DNA of 64,000 nucleotides, from contig JANYHN010000048.1 of NCBI GenBank assembly GCA_025359045.1, forward strand, positions 1 through 64,000. Reading direction: 5' to 3'. Below, piece after piece: positions 25,865-35,125 of this stretch; position 1 is the stretch's first letter; each line of letters opens with the position of its first letter. The notes beneath the pieces are model-generated. The model was not told the origin of the DNA. It saw nothing but the letters and a program-made list of their open reading frames with translations, and did not search any database. A program made the position numbers and the translations under genes. Origin of the DNA: Hyphomicrobiales bacterium (GTDB lineage Bacteria > Pseudomonadota > Alphaproteobacteria > Rhizobiales > Aestuariivirgaceae).

Positions 25865-26604
25865 TTTATAATCATCACGAAGGGCTCTTCTAAAGCGCGG
25901 TTCAACAATTTCCGATAGCGATCATACAGGGTAGAAGATGCATCAATTTTTCCAAACTGAATAGCTTCACCAAAGTCTTTGACGGGGGCCAATACCAATG
26001 GCGTTGAAACAGGCGTCAGCTGAGTGCCTCGGCCTGATTGCAAGGTGGTAATCAAACCATACATCTCGCCTGAGATCATTGGACGCGAGAGGATGATCAT
26101 CCGGTATTGGCCCTGTTTGTTGGTGACCAAATAAATATAGCCAGATTGATGCGGAACGGAAACGGAACCATCTTGTTTGAACTGCGCGTCGATGCGTTCG
26201 GATTCACGAAAGGCCAAATGCGAAAGCGCCGTATCCCAGCGGATTTCGGTGAGATATGCATAAATTGAGTTTTGATCGCTGAAAGATGTGCGCAGGGTAA
26301 GATAATCGCCTTCGAGCCAAGACACGGCGGGACGCGAATAAGAACCCAGAGATTGTGGGGCCAACGCTGATTCACCGTTGGACGGTTTCAGCTTGCGCAA
26401 TTGATATTGCAATGCTTCTTCAATGCGCACGACAGTGGCCAAGGTGAATGGCCGTTGACCGGAAAGCGCCTTTTCAATCGTGGATAAGCTGATCTTGGCC
26501 TTGTCAGCCAAGTGTTGCCTGGTCAAACGACGCCGCGCCAGCTCTTCGCGGATTGATCCACTGATTGCGCGGTTTTCTTCGGGCGATAAATCGTCGTCAC
26601 TCAT
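25861..26604 (-). CDS. XRE-type helix-turn-helix regulator with C-terminal sensor-like domain
   Basis: 247 residues. Residues 15-75 form a Cro/CI-type HTH (REELARRRLTRQHLADKAK, then SLSTIEKALSGQRPF). The remaining 160 residues look like a mixed alpha/beta domain (SWLEGDYLTLRTSFSDQNSI, SGYIYLVTNKQGQYRMIIL, GEMYGLITTLQSGRGTQLTP) that may sense a ligand. It is coupled to chaC by ATGA, which suggests control of glutathione turnover or simple co-expression. The ATG has GGAA 5 bases upstream; a longer frame exists but would cover the operator-like palindrome at 26611-26636. The ligand is unknown. Confidence 0.75.
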   Translation of the reverse strand: MSDDDLSPEENRAISGSIREELARRRLTRQHLADKAKISLSTIEKALSGQRPFTLATVVRIEEALQYQLRKLKPSNGESALAPQSLGSYSRPAVSWLEGDYLTLRTSFSDQNSIYAYLTEIRWDTALSHLAFRESERIDAQFKQDGSVSVPHQSGYIYLVTNKQGQYRMIILSRPMISGEMYGLITTLQSGRGTQLTPVSTPLVLAPVKDFGEAIQFGKIDASSTLYDRYRKLLNRALEEPFVMIIK

Positions 26605-26610
26605 GTTTCC

Positions 26611-26636
26611 GGAATCCGTACAAAACCGTACAATTC
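26611..26636 (-). promoter_or_regulatory. Operator-like palindrome before the XRE gene
   Basis: GGAATCCGTACAAAACCGTACAATTCC-type imperfect inverted repeat, also readable as two direct CCGTACA units 10 bp apart (one helical turn). It lies 7 bases before the XRE start, a place typical for autorepression. Confidence 0.5.
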
Positions 26637-26768
26637 CACAAGAAACAGTCACAAGCAACAAATCTGCGGCGGGAGCCTGACAAACATTACAGTTCTTCAC
26701 ATTGGCGGCGCAGCATTACTCACGGGTAATCTTGGCCCTGGGACAACTTAACCCAATGGAGGAATGAA

Positions 26769-28961
26769 GTGAACGCCATAACGCTGCACCGCAGCCTGAA
26801 CTATAAGAAGACACTCTTTAAACTGGTCATTGCCATGATCGCCACCTGCATGACGGCGCAAGCCGCCTTTGCATCGGCCAGATTGGTCACGCCAAATGAC
26901 ATGACGGCAGGCAGCTTGCTGCTCAAATCCAGCGAGGAAGGCAAATATATTGCGGCCCCCGCGGTCGCCTCAGACTACACCGTTACCATCTCAGGCCCCA
27001 CAGGCCGCACGGTCGTGACGCAACAATTCTACAATCCATCTGATGCTTGGGTGGAAGGCGTTTATGTTTTTCCGTTGCCAGATAATTCTGCCGTCGATAC
27101 TTTGAAGATTGTTTCAGGCACCCGCGTGATCGTTGGTGAGGTGAAGGAAAAGCAAGAAGCCAAAGTGATCTATGAAGAGGCCAAGAACAAGGGTGAGGCT
27201 GCTGCTCTTCTCGAGCAAGACCGCCCCAATATGTTTACAAACTCGGTTGCCAATATTGGCCCGCATGAAAAGATCTTGGTGCAGATTGAATATCAGCAAA
27301 CGATTGCACAAAGCAGTGGCACCTATGATTTGCGTCTCCCGCTGGTTGTAGCGCCGCGTTATAATCCGACCCCGATTGTTCAAACAGTCGATTTTGGTGT
27401 GAACAAAAATGGATTGGCTTCGACCAAAAACGAAGCGCCACAGCCACCCGTTCTCAACCCGGCTGAATCGGCACCAACAAATCCTGTTTCAATCACAGTC
27501 AATCTTGATGCTGGCTTTGCTTTGGGCGACGTAAAGAGCGCGTATCATAAAGTCGATATCGTTGAGAAGGGCGCCAATGCCAGGGTGGTTACTCTGACGG
27601 GTATTGTTCCAGCCGACAAGGATTTCGATTTGACTTGGACAGCCGCAGGCGCTGCGCCACAGGCTGGTCTGTTCAAAGAAACTGTGAATGGCCACGATTA
27701 TATGTTGGGCTTTGTGACGCCACCTGTTGTGGCAGCCAACAACACTTTTCATCCCCGTGAAATCACATTCGTGATTGATAATTCCGGTTCGATGGAAGGT
27801 GCATCCATGCCGCAGGCCAAAGACAGTTTGCTCTATGGTTTGGCCCAACTCACTCCGGCTGATCGCTTCAATGTGATCCGCTTTGATGACACGATGGATA
27901 ATTTGTTTGGCGCAGCGGTTCAAGCTGATGCTCAGCATATTGCCCAAGCTAAAAGCTTTGTCTCGGGCTTAAAGGCTAATGGTGGTACCGAAATGTTGGC
28001 CCCAATGAAGGCAGCACTCACTGATGCAAATCCAAATGATAAAAATTATCTGCGTCAGATTGTGTTCATCACTGATGGTGCCATTGGAAATGAGCAAGAG
28101 CTGTTTGATGCCATTGCCAAAGGCCGTGGACGCACGCGTGTGTTTATGGTTGGCATTGGTTCTGCTCCAAACTCTTATCTGATGACGCGCGCTGCCGAGC
28201 TTGGTCGTGGCACGTTCACGCAGATAGGTGAAGGCACTCAGGTTGTCGACAAAATGAAGGATCTGTTCGGCAAGATTGGTAATCCGGTGATTACGGATAT
28301 TCATGCGCAGATTTTTGGCAGCACCGCCAAGATCACGCCAGAACAATTGCCTGATCTCTATCGTGGTGAACCCGTGATGTTGATGGCCGACTCAGGTTCA
28401 TTGTCAGGCGTTCTTAAAATCACCGGCATGATTGGTGATCAACCCTGGGAAGTGAAACTGCCATTGGTTGATGCTGCACAAGGCAAGGGCATTTCCAAGC
28501 TTTGGGCACGTCGGAAGATTGCTGAGCTTGAAGTGGCCTCCACCTTGGGTCAGATCACGCAAGCTGAAGCGGATAAAGTGGTGCTCAAAACAGCTCTGGA
28601 TCATCAGATTGTTTCAAGCCTGACGAGTTTGGTGGCAGTCGATCATTCACCAAAACGCCCTGCAGGTTATGTTTTAACCCGTGCCGATGTTCCGTTGAAC
28701 TTGCCTTCGGGCTGGGTGTGGGAAAGTGTGTTTGGCAATGATGTGCCAGCGCAGAATGTTCCGCATACGGATCAAAAAGCTGAAGCTGAATTCATGCAGC
28801 TGGCCAAGATTGATCCTGCAAAGCCCCCTGCTCCGGCAACTCAGGTTAATCTGCCGCAAGGTGCAACAGACGCGGAATTGATGGCGATGATTGGCTTCAT
28901 CCTTGCGATGCTGGCGGTGATCCTGCAATTCTTTGCCCGCCGCAAATCGGTGCTGATATGA
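26769..28961 (+). CDS. VIT/VWA-domain sortase substrate (marine proteobacterial sortase target family)
   Basis: 730 residues. An N-terminal hydrophobic signal (about residues 15-36, LVIAMIATCMTAQAAFA) is followed by a VIT domain (residues 50-180, with SDAWVEGVYVFPLPDNSAV and EAKNKGEAAALLEQDRPNMF) and a von Willebrand A domain whose metal site is FVIDNSGSMEG (about residues 333-343), ending near 510. The C-terminus is a sorting signal: LPQGA (695-699), a membrane segment and the basic tail ARRKS. The adjacent sortase gene overlaps it, so it is the likely substrate, fixed to the envelope after cleavage at LPQGA. The start is GTG with GGAGG 7 bases before. Confidence 0.9.
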   Translation: MNAITLHRSLNYKKTLFKLVIAMIATCMTAQAAFASARLVTPNDMTAGSLLLKSSEEGKYIAAPAVASDYTVTISGPTGRTVVTQQFYNPSDAWVEGVYVFPLPDNSAVDTLKIVSGTRVIVGEVKEKQEAKVIYEEAKNKGEAAALLEQDRPNMFTNSVANIGPHEKILVQIEYQQTIAQSSGTYDLRLPLVVAPRYNPTPIVQTVDFGVNKNGLASTKNEAPQPPVLNPAESAPTNPVSITVNLDAGFALGDVKSAYHKVDIVEKGANARVVTLTGIVPADKDFDLTWTAAGAAPQAGLFKETVNGHDYMLGFVTPPVVAANNTFHPREITFVIDNSGSMEGASMPQAKDSLLYGLAQLTPADRFNVIRFDDTMDNLFGAAVQADAQHIAQAKSFVSGLKANGGTEMLAPMKAALTDANPNDKNYLRQIVFITDGAIGNEQELFDAIAKGRGRTRVFMVGIGSAPNSYLMTRAAELGRGTFTQIGEGTQVVDKMKDLFGKIGNPVITDIHAQIFGSTAKITPEQLPDLYRGEPVMLMADSGSLSGVLKITGMIGDQPWEVKLPLVDAAQGKGISKLWARRKIAELEVASTLGQITQAEADKVVLKTALDHQIVSSLTSLVAVDHSPKRPAGYVLTRADVPLNLPSGWVWESVFGNDVPAQNVPHTDQKAEAEFMQLAKIDPAKPPAPATQVNLPQGATDAELMAMIGFILAMLAVILQFFARRKSVLI

Positions 28962-29566
28962 GCGCCACTTTCACAATTTTGGCTCCGGCGCGTTTAACGC
29001 GCCGGGGAATTTTGAATGCCCTTTCAGGCTTGCTGATTGCTGCATCACTCATCTTCTTTGGCCATTCCATTTGGATATTTGCCAAAGCTCAATTGGCGCA
29101 AGTGTTGTTGGAACGGGCGTTCACGCAATCCGTTTTAACCGGAAAACCGGTGAAAGCCTGGAGTTGGGCCGACACCTATCCGGTGGCGCGTATCAAGATC
29201 AACCGCATCAATGCCGAGGCGATTGTGTTGCGAGGTTCATCAGGTGAAGCAATGGCTTTTGGGCCAGCTCTAGTCAACGAAACATCGCGCCCAGGCACGC
29301 GTGGCACATCGGTGATGGCCGCACACAGGGATACGCATTTTTCATTTTTGAAGAATGTGAAAATGGGCGATTTGATTGAGGTGGAGCGTGATGACGGCCT
29401 ATCATTCACCTACCGTGCCACCAAATTGCGCGTGGTTGATTGGAACAAGTCTGGCATTGATGCGCATGCTGCCGGATTTAATCTGGTACTGGCGACGTGC
29501 TATCCTTTTGATGCCATCACCCATGGCCCCCAGCGATTTGTCGTAGAGGCGGAGTTGGTGCGGTGA
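28958..29566 (+). CDS. Class GN (Gram-negative) sortase
   Basis: 202 residues. An N-terminal membrane anchor (residues 22-45, LSGLLIAASLIFFGHSIWIF) is followed by the sortase beta-barrel. Catalytic residues are His123 (MAAHRDTHFS), Cys181 (VLATCYPFD) and Arg193 (HGPQRFVV). It cleaves and transpeptidates the sorting motif of the upstream VIT/VWA protein. ATGA overlap couples both genes. This sortase type is limited to proteobacteria and its acceptor in the Gram-negative envelope is not established. Classified by motifs and the partner gene. Confidence 0.92.
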   Translation: MSATFTILAPARLTRRGILNALSGLLIAASLIFFGHSIWIFAKAQLAQVLLERAFTQSVLTGKPVKAWSWADTYPVARIKINRINAEAIVLRGSSGEAMAFGPALVNETSRPGTRGTSVMAAHRDTHFSFLKNVKMGDLIEVERDDGLSFTYRATKLRVVDWNKSGIDAHAAGFNLVLATCYPFDAITHGPQRFVVEAELVR

Positions 29567-29567
29567 G

Positions 29568-30029
29568 TTACAATTGTTTGCGCTTGGCCTTGGGTAATTT
29601 CCAGATGTGATCAACCAATTCAGAAATCTTAATGCCAACTTCTGAATAGGCTTCATCGTCTACCGATATGCCTGCTTGCCGGATGGTCTCAGAATCGCCC
29701 GAAACCAGTGGATGCCACCAAGCCAAACCGCGACCTTCATTCAGGCGGCGATAGGCGCAAGAGCTGGGCAGCCATCCGAGTTCAGGCACATTGGCCGGTG
29801 TCAGTGTTACGCAATCAGGAACGCGCTTGGCGCGGTTTTTATAGTCTGAACATTGGCACGTATCGAGGTCCAGCAATTTGCAAGCCGCGCGCGTATAGAG
29901 ATATTCGCCCGTGTCTTCATCTTCCAATTTGTTCAAGCAGCAACGGCCGCAACCATCACACAGGCTTTCCCATTCGGGTCTGGTCATTTCGGCGAGGGTT
30001 TTGGTTTTCCAAAAGGGCTTATCAGTCAT
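29568..30029 (-). CDS. YcgN-family cysteine-cluster protein (UPF0260)
   Basis: 153 residues with the UPF0260 signature: [20 protein letters not shown], then [18 protein letters not shown]. The CxxCxxCC cluster plus later Cys suggests a metal- or iron-sulphur-binding protein; the biochemical role is not known. It is convergent with the sortase gene, with one base between stop codons. Length is normal (about 145-160). Confidence 0.9.
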   Translation of the reverse strand: MTDKPFWKTKTLAEMTRPEWESLCDGCGRCCLNKLEDEDTGEYLYTRAACKLLDLDTCQCSDYKNRAKRVPDCVTLTPANVPELGWLPSSCAYRRLNEGRGLAWWHPLVSGDSETIRQAGISVDDEAYSEVGIKISELVDHIWKLPKAKRKQL

Positions 30030-30126
30030 AGTGGGCTTCTAACTGGCAAATGCGGTTCGTAAAAGCAAAAACGCAGTGTAATGCTTTTCAAAAATTTTAC
30101 TGCTGCGGCAGCATCACTTGCATTTA

Positions 30127-31107
30127 TCACAACAATTTTGTGGCTAGGGCGAAGTAAAGCGGAATACCCAGCGCCACGTTAAAGGGAAAGGTAATGGCAA
30201 GGCTCATGGGAATGTAGATTGAGGCCTTTGCTTCTGGAAGTGCCATGCGCATTGCCGCGGGTACGGCTATGTAGGACGCACTAGCGCACAGAACAGCAAA
30301 AAGTGTTCCTGTTCCAACGTCCAGGCCGATTAACTTGGCAATCAATAATCCCATGCCGCCGCCGATTAGCGGCATATAGATACCAAACAGTGCAAGTGGC
30401 CACGTGAAGGCTTTGAGATGGTTCAGATTCTTGGTCACTACAAGCCCCATATCAAGCAAGAACAGGCACAAGATTCCCTGATAAGGTGCGTCCAGAAATC
30501 CTGACATTTTATCCATGCCGGGTTGGCCTGTAATCCATCCGATCACAAAGGCGCCAGAAAGCAGTAGGATGGCGCCATTGGTAAATATGTCGCGAAGTAG
30601 TTTTTTGTCTTCGCTCTTATGGGTGCGAGTTTCAGGTGCGGCTCGGTGGGCGATATGTAAGCCTGAAAAAATCGCCGGCGCTTCCATCAGGGCCAGAATG
30701 GCAACCGCATAGCCCGCATAAGCAATTTCGTTGCTTTTGAGAAAGGCTGACGCGGTTGCAAACGTAACGATACTAATTGAGCCATAGTGAGCGGCAATTG
30801 CCGCAGCTGTCGGCCTGTCCAATCGAGTTGTTGCCTTTAGCATGAAAAAAGCAAAGAAAGGCATAAGTAGGCTCATTGCAAATCCTGCTGCAATTGCGGC
30901 AAATATCTGGGGGGTAAACTGATGTGTGTTGGCAATTGCAACACCACCTTTAACGCCAATTGCCATCATCAAATAGATTGAAAGATAGCGACTGATACTT
31001 TCTGGCACTTCAAGATCGGATTTTATAAAGCCTGCCGTAATTCCTAGAATGAAGAACAGGATTGCTGGTGATAGAAGGTTTTGAGAGATAACGTTTAAAA
31101 ATTCCAT
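30127..31107 (-). CDS. sbtA: SbtA-type sodium-dependent bicarbonate permease
   Basis: 326 residues with about ten membrane helices in two inverted halves and a cytoplasmic linker (residues 150-170, HRAAPETRTHKSEDKKLL). The segments GITAGFIKSDLEVPESISRY, MMAIGVKGGVAIA and ALCASASYIAVPAAMRMAL-like C-terminal part match the SbtA (Sbt_1/DUF897) family. In cyanobacteria SbtA imports bicarbonate with sodium. Here it is divergent from a LysR gene with an operator between, so it is probably regulated by it. A heterotroph may use it to feed carboxylases. Substrate is inferred from family. Confidence 0.85.
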   Translation of the reverse strand: MEFLNVISQNLLSPAILFFILGITAGFIKSDLEVPESISRYLSIYLMMAIGVKGGVAIANTHQFTPQIFAAIAAGFAMSLLMPFFAFFMLKATTRLDRPTAAAIAAHYGSISIVTFATASAFLKSNEIAYAGYAVAILALMEAPAIFSGLHIAHRAAPETRTHKSEDKKLLRDIFTNGAILLLSGAFVIGWITGQPGMDKMSGFLDAPYQGILCLFLLDMGLVVTKNLNHLKAFTWPLALFGIYMPLIGGGMGLLIAKLIGLDVGTGTLFAVLCASASYIAVPAAMRMALPEAKASIYIPMSLAITFPFNVALGIPLYFALATKLL

Positions 31108-31184
31108 GATGCCCCGCCGTTTAAATTTGGCTGCTTCTAGGATGTGTTTTGCGATATTAAAAATTCATAGTTTTTATAGTATCA

Positions 31185-31199
31185 ATGAGTTATACTCAT
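31185..31199. promoter_or_regulatory. LysR-type operator between sbtA and lysR
   Basis: The perfect palindrome ATGAGT-TAT-ACTCAT, fitting the T-N11-A rule of LysR sites, lies 5 bases before the lysR start and about 80 bp before the sbtA start. It is likely the autoregulatory site of the LysR protein. Confidence 0.6.
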
Positions 31200-31203
31200 A
31201 TCT

Positions 31204-32064
31204 ATGCCTTTTCATATTGATAGCATTCTGCTCAAAAGTTTTATCGCAATCGCTGATACGGGTTCTTTCAGCAAAGCGGCGACGATGGTTGGGAGAACAC
31301 AATCAGCGCTCAGCTTGCAGATTAAAAAACTGGAGGATGGGCTTTGCTGTGTTTTGTTTGATCGCGGCGCGCGTAAGGCAACTCTGACAGAAAAAGGCGA
31401 GGTTTTTTCGGGCTACGCAAGGCGCATCATGGCGCTGCAGTTGGAAGTTTATAGTCGCCTGACAGAGCCAGATGCGGAGGGCGAGATTCGTTTGGGGACA
31501 CCAGAGGATTTTGCGACGCATTATCTGCCAGATGTGCTCGCGTTGTTCCGAAAGCACCATCCTCGCATACAATTAAAAGTGGATTGCGATTTGACGCTTA
31601 ATCTCGTCGATGGATTTCAACAAAAAAAATACGATCTTATATTGGTGAAGCGCGACCCACAGCGCGTTAAAGGCGGCACAAAGGTATGGCGTGAGCCTTT
31701 GGTGTGGGCCAGCGCAACGGGTTGGCAAGCTCATCAAACTTTGTCGCTTGTGTTGTCGCCGCAGCCCTGCATCTACCGGGCGCGGGCACTGGCTGCTTTG
31801 GACCGGGCAAAGTTGCCTTGGCATGTTGCTTACACCAGCCCAAGTCTTGCAGGCACCTTGGCGGCGGTAAAGGCTGGTCTTGGCGTTACGGTTTTACCAC
31901 AAAACATGCTCCCAGCGGGTGTTCACCCCATTCGAAAGGATTTTAAACTACCGGAATTGGCCGATGCGGAAATTGCTTTAATCAAGAGGGAGGAAATCTC
32001 CAAAGCTGGAGAAATGTTGGCCGAACACATCATCCACAGTCTTGAAAATGCGGCGACACTCTAA
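31204..32064 (+). CDS. LysR-family regulator, divergent from sbtA
   Basis: 286 residues. N-terminal HTH (SILLKSFIAIADTGSFSKAA, then RTQSALSLQIKKLED), linker, and substrate-binding-like domain (GEIRLGTPEDFATHYLPDVL ... GLGVTVLPQNML). The divergent arrangement with sbtA and the palindrome between them is the standard LysR layout, so sbtA is the expected target. Effector unknown. Two Cys in LCCVLFDRGARK replace the usual LG(V/T)xLFxR turn, an odd but mild difference. Confidence 0.88.
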   Translation: MPFHIDSILLKSFIAIADTGSFSKAATMVGRTQSALSLQIKKLEDGLCCVLFDRGARKATLTEKGEVFSGYARRIMALQLEVYSRLTEPDAEGEIRLGTPEDFATHYLPDVLALFRKHHPRIQLKVDCDLTLNLVDGFQQKKYDLILVKRDPQRVKGGTKVWREPLVWASATGWQAHQTLSLVLSPQPCIYRARALAALDRAKLPWHVAYTSPSLAGTLAAVKAGLGVTVLPQNMLPAGVHPIRKDFKLPELADAEIALIKREEISKAGEMLAEHIIHSLENAATL

Positions 32065-32092
32065 ATGGCATATAAACTGCATTTTGACATAA

Positions 32093-34501
32093 TTGCCGGG
32101 CAGCTTGCATCTCAGTGTGACAACGCTTAATTCTGCCTCAAACGAGCTTCGCGAATTGACCCAACTGCCCACCCGCAACGCATTCTACCGCGCGATATGG
32201 ATCGGTGACTCCTATGTGAGTTCGACCTTGTTTGAGATTTGGGATTGGATCAAGCGTGCGAGTTCGGCTTATTCGTCTTTTCTTTATCGCTATTTCAGAA
32301 TGTCGGGGCCAAAGCGCGTTATCATCGATTTGATCGATGATTTTTTTACGTTTGGTGTTGTGGCCTTGTTTGGATTGCTGGCATTCGCGCTGCCGCCTTT
32401 TTCTGGCACGGGCGATATTTGGAACCGTGGCCGTGAATATGCCGTCACTTTTACGGATGCGAATGGCGAAATTATTGGGCGGCGCGGCATCAGGCAAGAT
32501 GATGCTATTCCGCTGGATGAAATTCCGCCGACATTAATCAAAGCCGTATTGGCCACAGAAGATGCACGGTTTTATGATCATTTTGGGGTTGATGTAATTG
32601 GCACGTTGCGTGCCATGGTGCATAACGCCAAGGGTGGGGGCAGCAAGCAGGGCGGCTCATCGATCACCCAGCAAGTGGCGAAGAATCTTTTTCTTTCGCC
32701 AGAGCGCACCATTCGCCGCAAAGTGAATGAAGCGTTTCTTTCTATGTGGATTGAAGCGCGCCTTTCCAAAGACGAAATCTTGAAACTTTATTTGGACCGC
32801 TCATATCTGGGTGGCGGCACTTACGGTGTGGAAGCGGCTTCGCAATTTTATTTTGGTAAATCTGTGCGCGATATTGATCTTTCAGAATCCGCCGTTCTTG
32901 CGGGTCTCTTCAAGGCGCCCACGCAATATGCACCGCATGCTAATCCTGAAGCTTCCAAAGCCCGCACCAATGTTGTGCTTTACCGGATGTTGGATGCTGG
33001 TTTCATCAATCAGGGTGAGTTATTGCAAGCGCGGCGCGTGCCCGCTGTTATCGTCATGCAAGATATATTAGCCAGCCCCAATTGGTTTCTGGATTGGGCA
33101 TATCAAGACACGCTTGATGTTATGCAATCACACGGCCTCATGGGCAATTATGTGGTGGAAGTTAAAACCACCATCAACACCAAACTCCAAGATGCAAGCC
33201 AACTTATCATCAATGATGTGGTTGATACACAAGGGCCAGACCGGAATTTCAGCCAAGCTTCATCGCTCACCATGTCACCCGACGGTGCGGTGCGCGCCAT
33301 CATCGGAGGTAGGGACTATGGTGATAGCCAATTCAACCGAGTTACGTCTGCCAAGCGGCAAGTGGGTTCGGCCTTCAAACCGTTCGTATATCTCACGGCG
33401 CTCGATCACGGTTACACCCGCAACACCATCGTTGATGATGGCCCAGTTTGTGTGGTCGATTGGTGTGTGCATAATTTTGAACCTGAATTTCGCGGGCGCA
33501 TTCCGCTGTGGGTTGCGCTTACTCATTCGATCAATACGATCGCTGTGAAGTTGATGAAAGAATTTACAAGGCAGGAAGTTGAAGCCACCGTTCACCGCGT
33601 TGGCATTCAGGGTTATATAGATCCCTATCCAACAATGGCGATTGGTACCAGCGCGCTCACGCTATTGGATTTGTCGACGGGCTATGCGACTTTGGCTGCG
33701 GGTGGCAAACTTGCAAAACCTTATGCAGTGCTCGAAATCCATCGTACCAATGGTGATTTGCTTTATGCTCATGGAACCAATTCCGTTGAACAGCCCCAAG
33801 TCGAGCCTTATGAAAAAGTGGCTGAATTGAACTCCATGTTGCACGATGTGGTGATGCAAGGCACGGCGACGCGCGCACAACTTGGCTATGCACCCGTTGC
33901 TGGCAAGACGGGCACGAATGCTAATTTTCGCGATGCTTGGTTCTTAGGCTTTAGTGCACATTATGTGACGGGTGTTTGGGTTGGCAATGATGACAACTCA
34001 CCAATGGATGGTTCAAAGGCATTTGCCGTAACAGGTGGGCGTGTTCCAGCACCAGCTTGGAAACGGATTATGGACGTGGCTGAGGAAGGGCTTACTCCTG
34101 AAGGCCTGCCCGGTGTGCCGATGGATGACACGTATAAAGTGGCACCTCCTGTTGCTTCTAATCCGACTAGTCCGGTAAATCCGGTTACACCTACTAACGA
34201 CGAAGCCGTTCCAGCCGCCACTGTTGACCCTGCTCTTCCAGACCTTACTGCAGAGGGCTATGGGGCGAGCGCTGACGACAAAAATATTTTAGACGGCATG
34301 TTCAATCTTTTTGATACGGATGGAAAAGTAGCTCAACCCGTTCGGCCTGTGCCTCGTCCCAAAGTTAATACGGCTTCAAATTCAACGGGGCTCATTTTAC
34401 CTAAGCCCAATACAACTTCGCAAAAGCGCCGCACTTTGATGGATATTTTGTTTGGCAATCAAGCGCAGAAGAAAAAGCAAAAAAGTTTGTTTGGTTTCTG
34501 A
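32093..34501 (+). CDS. Class A penicillin-binding protein (PBP1a-type glycosyltransferase/transpeptidase)
   Basis: 802 residues. Cytoplasmic N-terminus of about 75 residues, one membrane helix (residues 80-102), glycosyltransferase 51 domain (ATEDARFYDHFGVD with catalytic Glu; GGSSITQQVAKN; second Glu in a VNEAFLSMWIEARLSKDEIL segment), then the transpeptidase with SAFKPF (active-site Ser), SIN in THSINTIAVK and KTGT. The last 130 residues are Pro/Thr/Asn-rich with a basic end (QKKKQKSLFGF). It polymerises and cross-links peptidoglycan. The start is unclear: TTG at the frame start is used; a GTG 8 codons on or an ATG at residue 70 are alternatives, but rhizobial relatives do have such a long N-terminus. 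Confidence 0.93.
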   Translation: MPGSLHLSVTTLNSASNELRELTQLPTRNAFYRAIWIGDSYVSSTLFEIWDWIKRASSAYSSFLYRYFRMSGPKRVIIDLIDDFFTFGVVALFGLLAFALPPFSGTGDIWNRGREYAVTFTDANGEIIGRRGIRQDDAIPLDEIPPTLIKAVLATEDARFYDHFGVDVIGTLRAMVHNAKGGGSKQGGSSITQQVAKNLFLSPERTIRRKVNEAFLSMWIEARLSKDEILKLYLDRSYLGGGTYGVEAASQFYFGKSVRDIDLSESAVLAGLFKAPTQYAPHANPEASKARTNVVLYRMLDAGFINQGELLQARRVPAVIVMQDILASPNWFLDWAYQDTLDVMQSHGLMGNYVVEVKTTINTKLQDASQLIINDVVDTQGPDRNFSQASSLTMSPDGAVRAIIGGRDYGDSQFNRVTSAKRQVGSAFKPFVYLTALDHGYTRNTIVDDGPVCVVDWCVHNFEPEFRGRIPLWVALTHSINTIAVKLMKEFTRQEVEATVHRVGIQGYIDPYPTMAIGTSALTLLDLSTGYATLAAGGKLAKPYAVLEIHRTNGDLLYAHGTNSVEQPQVEPYEKVAELNSMLHDVVMQGTATRAQLGYAPVAGKTGTNANFRDAWFLGFSAHYVTGVWVGNDDNSPMDGSKAFAVTGGRVPAPAWKRIMDVAEEGLTPEGLPGVPMDDTYKVAPPVASNPTSPVNPVTPTNDEAVPAATVDPALPDLTAEGYGASADDKNILDGMFNLFDTDGKVAQPVRPVPRPKVNTASNSTGLILPKPNTTSQKRRTLMDILFGNQAQKKKQKSLFGF

Positions 34502-34584
34502 ATATGAATCGTGTCTATTTTTTTCTCGTACTCGAGCATAAATGCGTTAGATTGAAAAAACTTTTTGCGAGTACAGTTTAGACT

Positions 34585-35124
34585 ATGGGTAGATTATCTT
34601 TCCCCGCGATTGCACTTTTGGCTGGCGTTCTTTTGGGCGTGATATCGGCAATGAATGCTTTAAGTTCGGTGGGGCTCAAGCCTGTAACAACAACATCTAA
34701 GTGGTCGGAATGGCAATTGAGCGGTGGCAATGCAACACTCATATATTCTCTGGGTCATTTCCTTGGTGATGGTCAATTGCCTCCACCAAAGTCTGCGCGT
34801 TATTTTGTTCGCAGCACAGATGAAGATGGAAATAGTCTGCGCGTTGATTGTGTCTATGTTGTTGAGGGCAAAGTTACGCCTGCACGCTGGTGGACGATGA
34901 GTGTTGCGCCTGCAGGAACATTAGCACCGCGGTCGGAACTGTCTGCAGGTGAGGCCGTATTGTCACAGGATAGTAATTTGAAAGTGACAATATCTGCACG
35001 CCCAGCCTCCGGAAATTGGATTGTTCCGGCGGAACGCGGCGGCCTATCGTTGCATTTTATCGTGAACGAAGCTGTCTTGGGGCAAGACATTTCGCTTCCC
35101 ACGATCACCAAGAGTGGCTGCTGA
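34585..35124 (+). CDS. DUF1214 envelope protein
   Basis: 179 residues. An N-terminal membrane segment (residues 5-25, FPAIALLAGVLLGVISAM) is followed by a beta-rich domain: SARYFVRSTDEDGNSLRVDC, ARWWTMSV and NWIVPAERGGLSLHF are typical of DUF1214. The function of the family is unknown; it is often next to a DUF1254 gene, as here. The stop is one base before the next start and the two are certainly co-expressed. Confidence 0.8.
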   Translation: MGRLSFPAIALLAGVLLGVISAMNALSSVGLKPVTTTSKWSEWQLSGGNATLIYSLGHFLGDGQLPPPKSARYFVRSTDEDGNSLRVDCVYVVEGKVTPARWWTMSVAPAGTLAPRSELSAGEAVLSQDSNLKVTISARPASGNWIVPAERGGLSLHFIVNEAVLGQDISLPTITKSGC

Positions 35125-35125
35125 G

